Shown here in pieces: positions 21,599-32,349 of a stretch of DNA of 64,000 bases. The stretch spans positions 451,427-515,426 of the forward strand of contig OV298644.1 of NCBI GenBank assembly GCA_923172585.1, written 5' to 3'. Numbering within the stretch: position 1 is the stretch's first letter; each line of letters starts with the position of its first letter. The notes under the pieces are model-generated. The model did no database searches and was not told where the DNA came from. It saw only the letters and a list, made by a program, of their open reading frames with translations. A program made the position numbers and the translations under genes. The DNA is from Haemophilus influenzae (GTDB taxonomy: Bacteria > Pseudomonadota > Gammaproteobacteria > Enterobacterales > Pasteurellaceae).

Positions 21599-22921
21599 TT
21601 ATACTGAGCTGGTCTTATTATTTTTTTGCTTCCAAGGCGCTACCCAAAATAAACAAAGCATGCCGGGAATCGCTAAAAATAAACAAAACCAAAAATACTG
21701 ATAATACCCCACCTCTCCCACAACATAACCAGAAAGTATACCTAAAACTTTACTTGGCAAAGCTGAAAGGCTTGTAAAAAGTGCAAGCTGTGTTGCAGTA
21801 TAAAGAGGATTACTCTCACGCGCCATAAAAGCCACAAAAGCTGCGGTACCAAGTCCAACGCCGATATATTCTGCTGCAATCACAACACCTAGTTTCCATA
21901 ACTCGGCAGATGTAATAACATCAAAATGACCGAAAGCAGACAACCAAATAAACCCACCAATTGTTACCATTTGTACAAGCCCAAATAGCCACAATGCACG
22001 GTTAATACCCAGTTTTAGCATTATCATACCACCAGCAAGCCCAGATAAAATGCTTGACCAAAGTGCGGTACTTTTTACAACAATAGCAATATCCTCTTTG
22101 CTAAATCCCATATCATAAATAAATTTGGTTTGTAACGTTGTGGCAAAAGAATCCCCGAACTTATACAAAAACAAAAATAGTAAAAAACCGATAGCCTGAA
22201 TGACGCCCTTACGCTGGAAAAATTCTTGTAATGGAATCCAAAATGCTTGATAGAACGGCTGATTAGTTTGCTGCACGTTGATTTTCGGCTCTTTTGCTAA
22301 AAATAATGTCATGAAGATGCCTGCTAACATACAAAGTGCGGTCCATAAAAAGACGGTTTCCCAAGGATAAATCGCCGCCAAATATAGCGATAATCCACCT
22401 GGAATTAATCCCGCAATTCGATAAGCATTAATATGAATAGTGTTTCCTAAACCTAATTCATGATCACTCAAAATTTCACGACGATACGCATCCAACACAA
22501 TATCTTGTGTAGCTGAAAAAAAGGCGATAAGCAACGCAATATTTGCTACTGTACCCAGTTGTGTGAGCGGATCAAACAGGCTAATGATGTAAAGTAAAAT
22601 CAATAATGCCACTTGTGAAAGCAGCATCCAGCTACGACGACGCCCTAAAAAACTCGGGAAATAACGATCCAATAATGGTGCCCACAAAAATTTCAATCCA
22701 TAAGGCAACATCACACCCGTTACTGCGCCAATAAGCTCAATTGAAAGATGTTTATCTGTCAGCCAAACAGGCAACATTTGCGACAATACAAATAATGGCA
22801 AACCAGAATTAAAACCTGTGAAGACGCAAATTAACATCTTGCGCGTAAAAATTTGAGAAGAAAGGAATTTGACATAAAGTGCGGTTAATTTTAGTTGTAT
22901 TTTAGAAATTTCGCCTTTCAA
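21599..22921 (-). CDS. ampG: AmpG muropeptide permease
   Basis: AmpG imports GlcNAc-anhydroMurNAc peptides for cell-wall recycling. The 440-residue product has about 12-14 membrane segments of the major facilitator type, with FNSGLPLFVLSQMLPVWL near the start and GRRRSWMLLSQ in a cytosolic loop, as in E. coli AmpG. The start is uncertain: the frame opens at TTG 22921 without a clear ribosome site, and the next Met is residue 29, which would cut into the first helix. Three uptake sequences lie inside. Confidence 0.9.
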   Translation of the reverse strand: MKGEISKIQLKLTALYVKFLSSQIFTRKMLICVFTGFNSGLPLFVLSQMLPVWLTDKHLSIELIGAVTGVMLPYGLKFLWAPLLDRYFPSFLGRRRSWMLLSQVALLILLYIISLFDPLTQLGTVANIALLIAFFSATQDIVLDAYRREILSDHELGLGNTIHINAYRIAGLIPGGLSLYLAAIYPWETVFLWTALCMLAGIFMTLFLAKEPKINVQQTNQPFYQAFWIPLQEFFQRKGVIQAIGFLLFLFLYKFGDSFATTLQTKFIYDMGFSKEDIAIVVKSTALWSSILSGLAGGMIMLKLGINRALWLFGLVQMVTIGGFIWLSAFGHFDVITSAELWKLGVVIAAEYIGVGLGTAAFVAFMARESNPLYTATQLALFTSLSALPSKVLGILSGYVVGEVGYYQYFWFCLFLAIPGMLCLFWVAPWKQKNNKTSSV

Positions 22922-23016
22922 TTAAAGGATTTTTGTAAAAATTAGGGGATTTTTAATCATTCCCCTAATGTTTAGCATTCTTCTTCCTAAAAAAGAAAAA
23001 CAAATATTAGAGAATA

Positions 23017-24033
23017 TTAATCTCTATACCCTTTTGGATTATTTTTCTGCCAGTTCCACGTGTCTTGCATCATTTTTTCAAGACCACGTTCTGCCACCCA
23101 ACCAAGCTCTTTTGCAGCTAAACTAGGATCAGAATAGCAAGTGGCAATATCGCCAGAGCGGCGTTCTACAAGTTTATATGCAATTGTAATATTGTTGGCT
23201 TTTTCAAAGGCTTTTACCATATCTAATACGGAATAACCATGGCCCGTACCAAGGTTATAAATATGTAAGCCAGCGTCATTTTCATGACGTTGAAGCGCTT
23301 TTAAATGCCCCACAGCTAAATCCACTACATGAATATAATCACGCACACCTGTTCCATCATGAGTGTCGTAATCACTACCAAATACAGAAAGTTGTGCTAA
23401 TTTACCGATAGCAACTTGGCTAATATAAGGTAATAAATTATTTGGAATACCATTTGGATCTTCACCAATCAAGCCACTTTCATGCGCCCCAACTGGATTA
23501 AAATAACGCAAGATAGTCATGCTAAATTTTGGTTCCGCTTTTACTGTATCGCGTAAAATCTGCTCAACCATATATTTAGATGTACCATAAGGGTTGGTTG
23601 TACCGCCGACCTCACAATCCTCTGTAATTGGAATAATTTTTGGATCGCCGTAAACCGTTGCAGATGAGCTAAATACAAAGTTCCAAACACCCGCTTTTTT
23701 CATTTCTTGAATTAATACAAGGGTGCCAGCGACATTGTTCATGTAATATTCTGTCGGCTTTTGAACACTTTCCCCTACGGCTTTTAACCCTGCAAAATGA
23801 ATAACAGAGCTAATCTCATTTTCTGCAAAAATTTTTTGTAACAAAGCACGATCTAAAATATCGCCTTCATAAAACTTTGCTTCTTTGCCCGTAATTTGTT
23901 TTACGCGCTCAAGGGATTTTGGCGATGAATTGCAAAGATTATCTAATACCACCACCTCTTTGCCAGCATTTAATAATTCTACAACTGTGTGAGAACCGAT
24001 ATAACCAGCGCCACCCGTCACTAAAATGGCCAT
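23017..24033 (-). CDS. galE: UDP-glucose 4-epimerase
   Basis: GalE interconverts UDP-glucose and UDP-galactose, supplying galactose for lipooligosaccharide. The 338-residue SDR protein has [11 protein letters not shown] for NAD binding, the catalytic Ser (FSSSATVYG) and the YxxxK pair in [12 protein letters not shown] 24033 is preceded by AAGGAA. Its position next to a sialyltransferase remnant fits a surface-glycan role. No uptake sequence occurs in this gene. Confidence 0.97.
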   Translation of the reverse strand: MAILVTGGAGYIGSHTVVELLNAGKEVVVLDNLCNSSPKSLERVKQITGKEAKFYEGDILDRALLQKIFAENEISSVIHFAGLKAVGESVQKPTEYYMNNVAGTLVLIQEMKKAGVWNFVFSSSATVYGDPKIIPITEDCEVGGTTNPYGTSKYMVEQILRDTVKAEPKFSMTILRYFNPVGAHESGLIGEDPNGIPNNLLPYISQVAIGKLAQLSVFGSDYDTHDGTGVRDYIHVVDLAVGHLKALQRHENDAGLHIYNLGTGHGYSVLDMVKAFEKANNITIAYKLVERRSGDIATCYSDPSLAAKELGWVAERGLEKMMQDTWNWQKNNPKGYRD

Positions 24034-24209
24034 AATGATTTCCTTGTTAATTATTGAGACTAAAAAATTATATCACTATTTTGTGTGGTAAGAATGGTGA
24101 TTTTCAATAAAATAAAAAACCTGTTGCTAAAAAGTATTGTTGTAGCGAGTGAGATAACCTCTCATATTTAGGGCTATGTCCATTAGTTGTGTGATATAAG
24201 GTTATCTAA

Positions 24210-25133
<924 letters not shown>

Positions 25134-25361
25134 TGAATAAAATAGAAGTTATCCCTAAAAAATAATAAACATTATATAGATTTATAGAACTTTTTACTAA
25201 ACATTGATTATACCTTCCTAAAATTATTATCTAATATCAGTTGTACTATCTCCGTTGTATCTTAGCAAGAAAAATTTAAAAATGCTTTTCTTGTTCCATT
25301 CGGATAGAAACCTAATCGCTTGTTTTTTCTACCAAGCAAGCGTAAACTTACCAACAATTTT
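25134..25361. other. AT-rich spacer between lic3A remnant and thi operon
   Basis: No open frame or repeat is seen. It should contain the lic3A promoter (minus) and the thi promoter (plus). I could not pick convincing -35/-10 pairs for either. Confidence 0.5.
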
Positions 25362-25431
25362 TAGTCGGGGTGCCGAAAGGCTGAGATGATACCCGTGAAC
25401 CTGAAACAGTTAGCACTGACGTAGGAAACTA
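25362..25431 (+). ncRNA. TPP riboswitch (THI element)
   Basis: The segment contains GGGGTGCC, the conserved CTGAGA (25381-25386), ATACCCGTGAACCTGA and CAGTTAGCACTG..GTAGGAA in the right order for a thiamine pyrophosphate riboswitch. It lies 86 bases before thiZ. It should lower thiZXY-tenA expression when TPP is plentiful. No strong terminator stem is evident after it, so control may be at translation initiation. Confidence 0.95.
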
Positions 25432-25517
25432 ATATGCCAAAAAATCCATTTTCTTTTCATTCCATTTCTTATCCTTTCTTTTTTATTACGCATTCCCTTT
25501 AATCATTGAGGCGAGCG

Positions 25518-26240
25518 ATGGTGCGTATTCAAGATTTGAGTCTTGCCTTTAATGGGCAAACGTTATTTGAGCATCTTAATTTAACCCTGTTGCCGAACGA
25601 ATGGGTGAGCTTATTGGGCAGTTCAGGCGTGGGAAAATCGACACTTTTGCGACTACTGGCAGGCATTGAAACGCAAGGTGTGGTGCAGGGGAAAATCCTA
25701 TTTGAACCGAAAATTCGTATTGCGTGGTTGCCTCAAAAAGAGACACTTTATCCGTGGTTGTCAATTGTCGATAACGTGCAGTTGCAAGCGGTCTTATTTG
25801 GGCGAAAATCTGCAAAAACCACTGAAAAAGCTAAAATGTTGCTTGAAAAAGTGGGAATGGCAGCACATTGGCACAAGCCTTGTTCGCAGCTTTCGGGCGG
25901 GCAAAAACAGCGGGTTGCCTTGGCACGCACCTTAATGCAAGAGGCGGATTTGATTTTGCTTGATGAGCCTTTTTCCGCTCTTGATGCCATCAGTCGCCAT
26001 CAACTTCAAGATTTAGCCTTTGAACTGCTCGAAGATAAATCAGTGCTGCTCGTGACCCACGATCCACAAGAGGCATTGCGGCTAAGTCAGCGTATTTTTG
26101 TGTTGCGTTCGCCTGAAACTCATCAAACAGCATTATCGGCGGTGATTCTGCCCGAAGGTAACGCCCCTCGTGAGCTGCATCAAGCCAATTTATGGGCGTT
26201 GCAGCAACAATTATTGCAGGAATTAGGGGGCGAACAATGA
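25518..26240 (+). CDS. thiZ: ABC transporter ATPase for thiamine precursor
   Basis: ThiZ powers uptake of a pyrimidine precursor of thiamine with ThiX and ThiY. The 240-residue ATPase shows Walker A GSSGVGKST, signature LSGGQKQRVALAR, Walker B DLILLDEPFSALD and the H-loop VTHDP. ATG 25518 has GAGG six bases upstream; the TTG at 25506 is rejected. Its stop overlaps the thiX start (ATGA). Codon use is richer in G/C than neighbours and it has no uptake sequence. Confidence 0.93.
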   Translation: MVRIQDLSLAFNGQTLFEHLNLTLLPNEWVSLLGSSGVGKSTLLRLLAGIETQGVVQGKILFEPKIRIAWLPQKETLYPWLSIVDNVQLQAVLFGRKSAKTTEKAKMLLEKVGMAAHWHKPCSQLSGGQKQRVALARTLMQEADLILLDEPFSALDAISRHQLQDLAFELLEDKSVLLVTHDPQEALRLSQRIFVLRSPETHQTALSAVILPEGNAPRELHQANLWALQQQLLQELGGEQ

Positions 26241-26974
26241 AAATTCGCCTACTTAAACCGCTTTTAATTGTTGGCGTGTTGTTGATGCTCTGGCAAATGG
26301 TCGCAACCTTGGGCAGCTTTCCACACTACATTTTTCCCTCACCGCAAGCTGTAGGGCAGCAGTTATTCACACACGCTGAACTGCTTTGGCAGCATACGCA
26401 AGTCACGTTGTTAGAAATCTGCTTAGGGCTGTTGTTAGGCTTTCTATTTGGGTTGATTTCGGCGTTGTTGCTCTCATTTTCTCGTCAAATTTCTGCTGTG
26501 TTATTGCCGATTTTGGTCATTTCGCAAGCGATTCCCGTGTTTGCTATTGCACCGTTGTTAGTGTTGTGGTTTGGCTATGGAATGGCATCCAAAATTGTGA
26601 TGTCGGTGCTGATTATCTACTTCCCCGTCACGGCAGCTTGTTATGATGGACTACGCAACACCCCACAAGCGTGGCTCGATTTGGCGAAAACCTTTAACAT
26701 TTCCCCCTTGCGTTTATTGCTTAAAGTGCGATTACCTGCGGCTTTGCCTGCTTTTGCTTCGGGCTTGCGAATTGCCGTTTCGGTCGCCCCGATTGGTGCG
26801 GTGATAGGTGAATGGGTAGGTTCATCTGAAGGCTTGGGGTATTTGATGATTCACGCCAATGCCCGAATGCAAGTTGATTTAATGTTTGCCGCCTTACTGA
26901 TTTTAGTGTCAATTTCACTCTGTTTATATTTCAGCATTGATTGGCTATTACACCGTTTTATTTGGTCTGTTTAA
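26237..26974 (+). CDS. thiX: ABC transporter permease for thiamine precursor
   Basis: The 245-residue permease has about six membrane segments and the EAA loop (LDLAKTFNISPLRLLLKVRLP). It belongs to the SsuC/TauC-like group used with NMT1/THI5-type binding proteins. ATG 26237 overlaps the thiZ stop by 4 bases. Only a one-mismatch uptake motif (26724) is present. As in thiZ, third positions are relatively G/C rich. Confidence 0.92.
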   Translation: MKIRLLKPLLIVGVLLMLWQMVATLGSFPHYIFPSPQAVGQQLFTHAELLWQHTQVTLLEICLGLLLGFLFGLISALLLSFSRQISAVLLPILVISQAIPVFAIAPLLVLWFGYGMASKIVMSVLIIYFPVTAACYDGLRNTPQAWLDLAKTFNISPLRLLLKVRLPAALPAFASGLRIAVSVAPIGAVIGEWVGSSEGLGYLMIHANARMQVDLMFAALLILVSISLCLYFSIDWLLHRFIWSV

Positions 26975-26995
26975 CTTTTCATTAAAGGAGAAAAA

Positions 26996-27940
26996 ATGAA
27001 GACAATCATCCGTTATTTCAGCTTTGTAATGGGGCTAATGCTCACGCTTCCTAGCTTTGCAAAAGAGAAAATCAGCGTAATGCTAGATTGGTATGTAAAT
27101 CCCGATCATGCAGCCATCATTGTGGCTCAACAAAAAGGCTTTTTTGAGAAAAATAACTTGGAGGTTGAAATTATCGAACCTGCTGATCCTGCATTACCGC
27201 CGAAATTAGCGGCGGCAGAAAAAGTTGATTTAGCCGTGAGTTATCAGCCTCAGCTTTATCAACAAGTGGCAGAAGGCTTGCCTTTAGTTCGAGTGGGTTC
27301 ACTGATTTCAAATCCATTAAATAGCGTAGTGGTACTAAAAAAGAGCAATTTGAAAAGCCTTGCTGATTTAAAAGGTAAAAAAGTGGGGTATTCTGTCAGC
27401 GGTTTTGAAGATGGATTACTTGATACAATGCTTCATTCTATTGGTTTAAGCAATAAAGATGTGGAATTAGTGAATGTAAATTGGTCGCTTTCGCCCTCTC
27501 TTTTAACTGGACAAGTGGATGCTGTGATTGGTGCATTTCGTAATTTTGAACTCAATCAGCTTGCTTTAGAAAAGCAAGAAGGTATCGCATTCTTCCCTGA
27601 ACAATATGGCGTGCCTGCTTATGATGAGTTGATTTTAGTTGCTAATAAAAACAGCGTAACAGATAAAAAAACATCGGCATTTTTGACCGCACTTGAACAA
27701 GCCACAAGCTATCTACAAGCTCACCCCAATGAAGCGTGGCAAGCCTTTGTCAGCTATAAACCAAACGAACTTAACACGCCATTAAACCAACTGGCGTGGA
27801 AAGACACGCTCCCCTTCTTAGCCAATAAACCTCGCCAATTAGACGCTAAACGTTATCAACAAATGGCAGAATTTATGCAACAAAAAGGCTTAATTCCAAA
27901 AGCCTTAGCGTTGAAAGAATATGCGGTAGAAATTGAATAA
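26996..27940 (+). CDS. thiY: Periplasmic thiamine-pyrimidine binding protein
   Basis: ThiY is the substrate-binding component, known in related systems to bind formylaminopyrimidine salvaged from degraded thiamine. The 314-residue precursor has a signal peptide ending PSFA and the NMT1/THI5-like start SVMLDWYVNPDHAAIIVAQQ, then AVSYQPQLYQQV. An AAAGGAG site precedes ATG 26996. The only exact uptake sequence in the thi transport genes is at 27686. Confidence 0.93.
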   Translation: MKTIIRYFSFVMGLMLTLPSFAKEKISVMLDWYVNPDHAAIIVAQQKGFFEKNNLEVEIIEPADPALPPKLAAAEKVDLAVSYQPQLYQQVAEGLPLVRVGSLISNPLNSVVVLKKSNLKSLADLKGKKVGYSVSGFEDGLLDTMLHSIGLSNKDVELVNVNWSLSPSLLTGQVDAVIGAFRNFELNQLALEKQEGIAFFPEQYGVPAYDELILVANKNSVTDKKTSAFLTALEQATSYLQAHPNEAWQAFVSYKPNELNTPLNQLAWKDTLPFLANKPRQLDAKRYQQMAEFMQQKGLIPKALALKEYAVEIE

Positions 27941-27949
27941 GGAAAAAAG

Positions 27950-28696
27950 ATGATTGAACAACTCATTCAACAAGCTCAGCCTTATTGGCAACAATATATT
28001 GAACACGAATTTGTGCAACAGCTCGCAAAAGGTACGCTACCAAAAGCTTGTTTTCAGCATTATTTAAAGCAGGATTATCTCTATCTTTTTCATTACAGCC
28101 GAGCCTTTGCCTTAGGTGTATTCAAGGCAAAAAATTTCGCTGAAATGGAAACACCTCGTAAAACCTTAGAGATTCTTTGCCAAGAAATTCAACTACATTT
28201 AAATTATTGCCGTGAGTGGGGAATTAGTGAGCAAGAGATTTTTGCTACTCAAGAAAGTGCCGCTTGCATTGCTTATACTCGCTATTTGCTTGATTGCGGC
28301 ATGACGGGCAGTTTGGCTGAGCTTTATGCAGCTGTAACCCCTTGTGCTTTGGGTTACGCTCAAGTTGCTCGTTACATTACTCAGCATTATCCTCGCTTAC
28401 CGAACAACCCTTATCAAACGTGGATTGACACCTATGCGAGTGAGGAATTTCAACAAGCCGCCCAAGAAACCGTTGATTTTCTTACCGCACTTTGCAAACC
28501 ACTAAACCCAAGTCAGCTTGCTGAGATTCAACAGATTTTCACCACCGCAACTAGAATGGAAATTGCGTTTTGGCAAATGGGGTTGGATTTGGTTTGGCTT
28601 AGGCTTAGATTGGAGATTAGACGAATAACTTTATTTATCTCCAAACGGATAAATTTATTGCGATTTTCTACCTCCTCTTTGAGAAAAGAGGGGTAG
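27950..28696 (+). CDS. tenA: TenA aminopyrimidine aminohydrolase, extended C-terminus
   Basis: TenA hydrolyses aminopyrimidine to the thiamine precursor HMP, or cleaves thiamine. The body is normal: the active-site start (FVQQLAKGTLP), HYLKQDYLYLFHY, the catalytic Cys region (AVTPCALGYAQVA) and the end motif EFQQAA, then MEIAFWQMGLDL. There the DNA carries TTTGG twice in tandem (28588-28597). Removing one copy would give GLDLA followed by TAG, a 215-residue protein, the length I recall for this species. As written, translation runs 33 residues further through a basic tail that ends inside the terminator hairpin. Activity is probably kept, but the tail is unusual. Confidence 0.9.
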   Translation: MIEQLIQQAQPYWQQYIEHEFVQQLAKGTLPKACFQHYLKQDYLYLFHYSRAFALGVFKAKNFAEMETPRKTLEILCQEIQLHLNYCREWGISEQEIFATQESAACIAYTRYLLDCGMTGSLAELYAAVTPCALGYAQVARYITQHYPRLPNNPYQTWIDTYASEEFQQAAQETVDFLTALCKPLNPSQLAEIQQIFTTATRMEIAFWQMGLDLVWLRLRLEIRRITLFISKRINLLRFSTSSLRKEG

Positions 28697-28700
28697 AAAA
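28668..28700 (+). terminator. Terminator of the thi operon
   Basis: CTACCTCCTCTTT (28668-28680) pairs, with one bulge, with AAAAGAGGGGTAG (28684-28696), followed by AAAAATT. The present tenA stop lies in its right arm, which supports the view that tenA normally ends earlier. It can act in both directions between convergent operons. Confidence 0.65.
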
Positions 28701-28701
28701 A

Positions 28702-29516
28702 TTATCTTATTCTAATCTTGCTATAAGCTAATGCTATAACAAAAAATGCGGCTTGCAGAAGAATAATACAAGCACCTGTTGAGGCATCAAAATGATAGCT
28801 CAATATTACGCCTATTAGACTTGATGTAATGGAACTTATAATAGCAATCCATAACATTTTATCAAAAGATTTTGTTAGCGTAAGTGCAGTAATTCCTGGT
28901 GCAATTAACATTGCCACCACCAAAATAACGCCGACCACTTGCATCGTACTTACAATAGTTAAAGCAAGCAGCATTAACAAACCATAATGTAAAATTTTAG
29001 GAGAAAGCCCTGCAACACGGGCGTGGTTTGGGTCAAAACAATAAAGCAAAAAGTCTTTACGTTTAAAGACAATCAGACAAAAAATTATCGCAGAAATGAC
29101 CGCACTTTGAATCAGCTCTTGATGACTTACACCCAACACATTACCAAACAAAATATGGCTTAAATGCTGTTCTGTTTGAATTTTGGTAAACATAACCAAA
29201 CCAATAGCAAACATTCCAGAAAATACAATGCCCATTGCGGTATCTTCTTTTATACGACTATTTTCTTTTAAATATCCCACACCAAGCGAGCAAAAAATGC
29301 CTGAAAAAATGCGCCAATCGCTAAAGGAATTCCTGCCAAATAAGCGAGCACAATACCAGGTAATACAGCGTGAGAAATCGCATCACCCATTAATGACCAA
29401 CCTTTCAAGACTAAATAACAAGAAAGCAACGCACAAATAATTGAAACAATCAATGCGGTCAATAAGGCATTTTGCATAAACTCAAATTGTAGCGGTTCTA
29501 AAAGCCAATCAAACAT
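28702..29516 (-). pseudogene. Metal ABC permease 2, frame broken by one base
   Basis: This is a ZnuB/MntB/YfeD-type permease with about eight membrane helices. The N-terminal 80 residues (MFDWLLEPLQFEFMQ to LAIGAFF) run from ATG 29516 and then shift out of frame; the rest (VGYLKENSRIKEDTAMGIVF onward) is read in the next frame to 28702. One extra A in the A6 run at 29304-29309 would give GAFFSGIFCSLGVGYL and a 271-residue protein. Its start overlaps the stop of the other permease. A sequencing error is the likeliest cause. The product would form the channel with the neighbouring permease. Confidence 0.87.
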
Positions 29517-30356
29517 TTTCTACCGCCTTTTTATTACGAGTGAGTAAGCCATATTTTGGTGAAAACAAGAAGGCAACCAAGAATAATAATGTTTGCAATG
29601 TCACAATCACACCGCCTGTGGCACCATCTAAATAATAGCTAATATAGACTCCAACAAAACTTGTCACCGCCCCTAAAATAATAGCGATGATTGACAAGGT
29701 TTTGAATTTATCCGTTAGTAAATATGCTGTCGCACCTGGGGTAATGACCATCGCAATCACTAAAATCGCGCCTACAGTTTGCAAGGCAGCTACCACACAA
29801 GCACTTAATAATGTGAAAAATAAGATTTTATAAAATAATGGGGAAAGACCGACTGTAATCGCTTGAGTTTCATCGAAAAAAATCAGCAGTAAATCCTTCC
29901 AAAATAATAAAAGTAATACTAAACAAACACCGATAACAATTGCGACTTGGTAAATATCTTCATCGGCAATGCCTAAAATATTACCTAAAATGATATTTTG
30001 CACATTTACTGCGGTTGGATTTAAAGAAATGATTAACAGACCTAATGCAAAAAAAGTACTGAAAATAAATCCGATAACGGCATCTTCTTTCAGTTTAGAA
30101 ATGGATTTAATCCAAAGAATGGAAAGTGCGGCTAAAATTCCGGCAAAAATGCACCAAGTGCGTAAGGCAACGCAAAAGCATAGGCAATTGCAACACCAGG
30201 CACAACGGAATGAGAAAGCGCATCGCCAATTAGAGACCAGCCTTTAAGCATTAAATATGAAGACAAAAAAGCACAAATGCCACCCACTGCGGTACTCAAA
30301 ATCATCGCCTTGAGCATATAATCATAGGAAAAAGGTTCGAGCAATAAATCTAACAT
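29509..30356 (-). pseudogene. Metal ABC permease 1, frame broken by one base
   Basis: A second YfeC-type permease. Residues 1-70 (MLDLLLEPFSYDYML to YALGAF) run from ATG 30356. The frame is then lost at an A5 run (30145-30149); one extra A would restore GAFFAGILAALSILW and join it to the downstream part (VNVQNIILGNILGIADEDIY onward), giving 282 residues. The two permeases are paralogues with the same failure at the same helix. It starts 3 bases after the ATPase gene, so the four genes form one transcript. Confidence 0.87.
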
Positions 30357-30359
30357 TAC

Positions 30360-31280
30360 CTAATCCCTCTTATTTTTAACCGCACTTTTATAAGGGCAAT
30401 CTTCAAAATGGCAATCCTGTGTTGTTAGCGCAGGTGGATCTTGCTTAGTTTCGCCATAGAATACAACGGCTTTTTCATCATCTGTTAAGACGGTAACAGA
30501 ACGTTTATCTTCATCATTATGTAAATTTTCGCCCAATAATTTAATATGACGTAACACCCCACCAAATACAATTTCCAAATTATGTTGGTTAAAGGTATCT
30601 TCTGTTTTTCCTGCGGCGATGACCGTGCGATTAATCATTACCACTTGATCACAAAAATCAGGAACAGAACCTAAGTTATGAGTTGAGACAAGAATAAGAT
30701 GACCTTCTTCTCGAAGCTGTTGAAGAAGATCAACAATGGCATTTTCAGTTTTCACATCAACGCCAGTGAAAGGTTCATCCAATAAAATAATTGGACTTTG
30801 TTGTGCTAAAGCGCGGGCTAAAAACACGCGTTTTTTCTGCCCGCCAGATAACTCGCCAATTTGACGATGCGCAAGATGCTCAATATTTACTCTCTGCATC
30901 GCCTCTTGAACGTTTTGTTTATCAATCGCTTTGGGGATACGAAGAAAATTCATATACCCATAACGCCCCATCATCACGACATCATACACTGACACTGGAA
31001 ATTGCCAGTCCACTTCTTCTGATTGTGGTACATAAGCAACCAAATTACGTTTCAGTGCTTGGGAAATTGGCAAATCACAAAGTTTAATTTCACCTTGTTG
31101 TGGCTTCACAAGCCCCATTATGCTTTTAAATAATGTGGATTTACCACTGCCATTCACGCCAACTAACGCACAAATAGTTCCACTATTGAGTGAGAACGTC
31201 ATATTGTGAATCGCAGTATGACCATTGTTGTAACGAACAGTTACATCATTAACCCAAATTGATGTCGAGAAAGAGTCCAT
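30360..31280 (-). CDS. ABC transporter ATPase, Mn/Fe type
   Basis: The 306-residue ATPase belongs to the YfeB/SitB/MntA group: Walker [25 protein letters not shown], Walker [13 protein letters not shown] and H-loop STHNLG. After residue 240 it has an extension of about 65 residues ending in a Cys/His/Asp patch (DCHFEDCPY), which could bind metal. ATG 31280 overlaps the stop of the binding-protein gene (TAATG). In Rd these genes were named an iron-chelate system; manganese and ferrous iron are both plausible substrates. Confidence 0.92.
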   Translation of the reverse strand: MDSFSTSIWVNDVTVRYNNGHTAIHNMTFSLNSGTICALVGVNGSGKSTLFKSIMGLVKPQQGEIKLCDLPISQALKRNLVAYVPQSEEVDWQFPVSVYDVVMMGRYGYMNFLRIPKAIDKQNVQEAMQRVNIEHLAHRQIGELSGGQKKRVFLARALAQQSPIILLDEPFTGVDVKTENAIVDLLQQLREEGHLILVSTHNLGSVPDFCDQVVMINRTVIAAGKTEDTFNQHNLEIVFGGVLRHIKLLGENLHNDEDKRSVTVLTDDEKAVVFYGETKQDPPALTTQDCHFEDCPYKSAVKNKRD

Positions 31281-32161
31281 TATTTTCCGAATCCTTTAAC
31301 AATGGTTGATACAGTGACGTTAAGCAAATCAAGATAAGTTGGCACAGGGCCGTCTTTCGCAGAAAGTGAATCAACGTACAATACGCCACCGTATTTTGCG
31401 TCACTTTCTTTGGCTACTTGTTGTGCAGGTTTGGCTGAAATTGTACTTTCACTAAACACAACAGGAATATTGTTTTTACGAACTAAATCAATCACTTTAC
31501 GCACTTGTTGTGGTGAGCCTTGTTGTTCAGCATTGATTGGCCATAAATAACCTTCTTTTAAGTTGTAATCTTTCGCCAAATAACTGAAAGCACCTTCACT
31601 TGTTACAAGCCAGCGTTGCGCTTCTGGAATTTGTGCTAATTTTGCACGAAGCGGTTCATCAAGTTGTTTAATTTTTTGAGCATAGTCAGCGGCATTTTTT
31701 TCGTACACTGCTGCATTTTGTGGATCGTATTTCACTAACGCATTTTTAATATTTTCAATATAAATTAATGCATTCGATGGCGACATCCACGCATGTGGAT
31801 TAGGCGCATCTTTATACGGGCCTTCATAAATAGATAATGGTTGAATACCTTCTGTTACTACCACAGCAGGTTTATCTTTAACATTTTGGAAGAAACGCTC
31901 AAACCAACGTTCTAAATTTAAGCCGTTCCATAAAATTAAATCGGCAGATTGTGCTTTTACAATATCTTTTGGAGTGGGTTCATATTCGTGAATTTCAGCA
32001 CCGGGTTTGGTGATAGATTCCACTGTAGCTGCATCACCCGCCACATTTTGTGCAATATCTTGAATCACGGTGAAGGTGGTAACAACTTTGAATTTTGCAT
32101 TAGCTTGCATTGCAAATAAACCAAGTGCAAGTGCGGTCATAATTTTGAATGAATTTCGCAT
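31280..32161 (-). CDS. Metal-binding periplasmic protein (YfeA/SitA type)
   Basis: This 293-residue cluster A-I binding protein has a signal peptide ending ANAKF and the expected ligand regions: a His in [11 protein letters not shown], a His in [10 protein letters not shown], a Glu in NAEQQGSP or SEGAF, and an acidic residue near the end (LYVDSLS). The family carries Mn, Fe(II) or Zn; the lack of a His-rich loop argues against a dedicated Zn importer. It is the first gene of the operon, downstream of a Fur-like box. An uptake sequence (32129) lies in the signal. Confidence 0.93.
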   Translation of the reverse strand: MRNSFKIMTALALGLFAMQANAKFKVVTTFTVIQDIAQNVAGDAATVESITKPGAEIHEYEPTPKDIVKAQSADLILWNGLNLERWFERFFQNVKDKPAVVVTEGIQPLSIYEGPYKDAPNPHAWMSPSNALIYIENIKNALVKYDPQNAAVYEKNAADYAQKIKQLDEPLRAKLAQIPEAQRWLVTSEGAFSYLAKDYNLKEGYLWPINAEQQGSPQQVRKVIDLVRKNNIPVVFSESTISAKPAQQVAKESDAKYGGVLYVDSLSAKDGPVPTYLDLLNVTVSTIVKGFGK

Positions 32162-32270
32162 AAGATGTCCTTATTTAAAAAAGATAGATTGAATGCCTGA
32201 ATAATTGTTCAACAGCACAACAATTATTCATCGGAAATAATAGTACTACTTTTTATGTTGTTTTGGAATG

Positions 32271-32291
32271 GAAATGATTATCAAAATGATA
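32271..32291 (-). promoter_or_regulatory. Fur-like box upstream of the metal importer
   Basis: On the minus strand ATTTTGATAATCATTTC matches the 19-bp Fur consensus GATAATGATAATCATTATC in about 14 positions, including the central GATAATCATT. It lies about 110 bases upstream of the binding-protein ATG. A further AT-rich dyad (TTATTATCATCAC) is at 32309-32321. It predicts induction by iron limitation. Confidence 0.7.
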
Positions 32292-32349
32292 AATTTATTT
32301 ATAAAGTTATTATCATCACAAAATGATATTATTTTTTTTTGAATGAACA

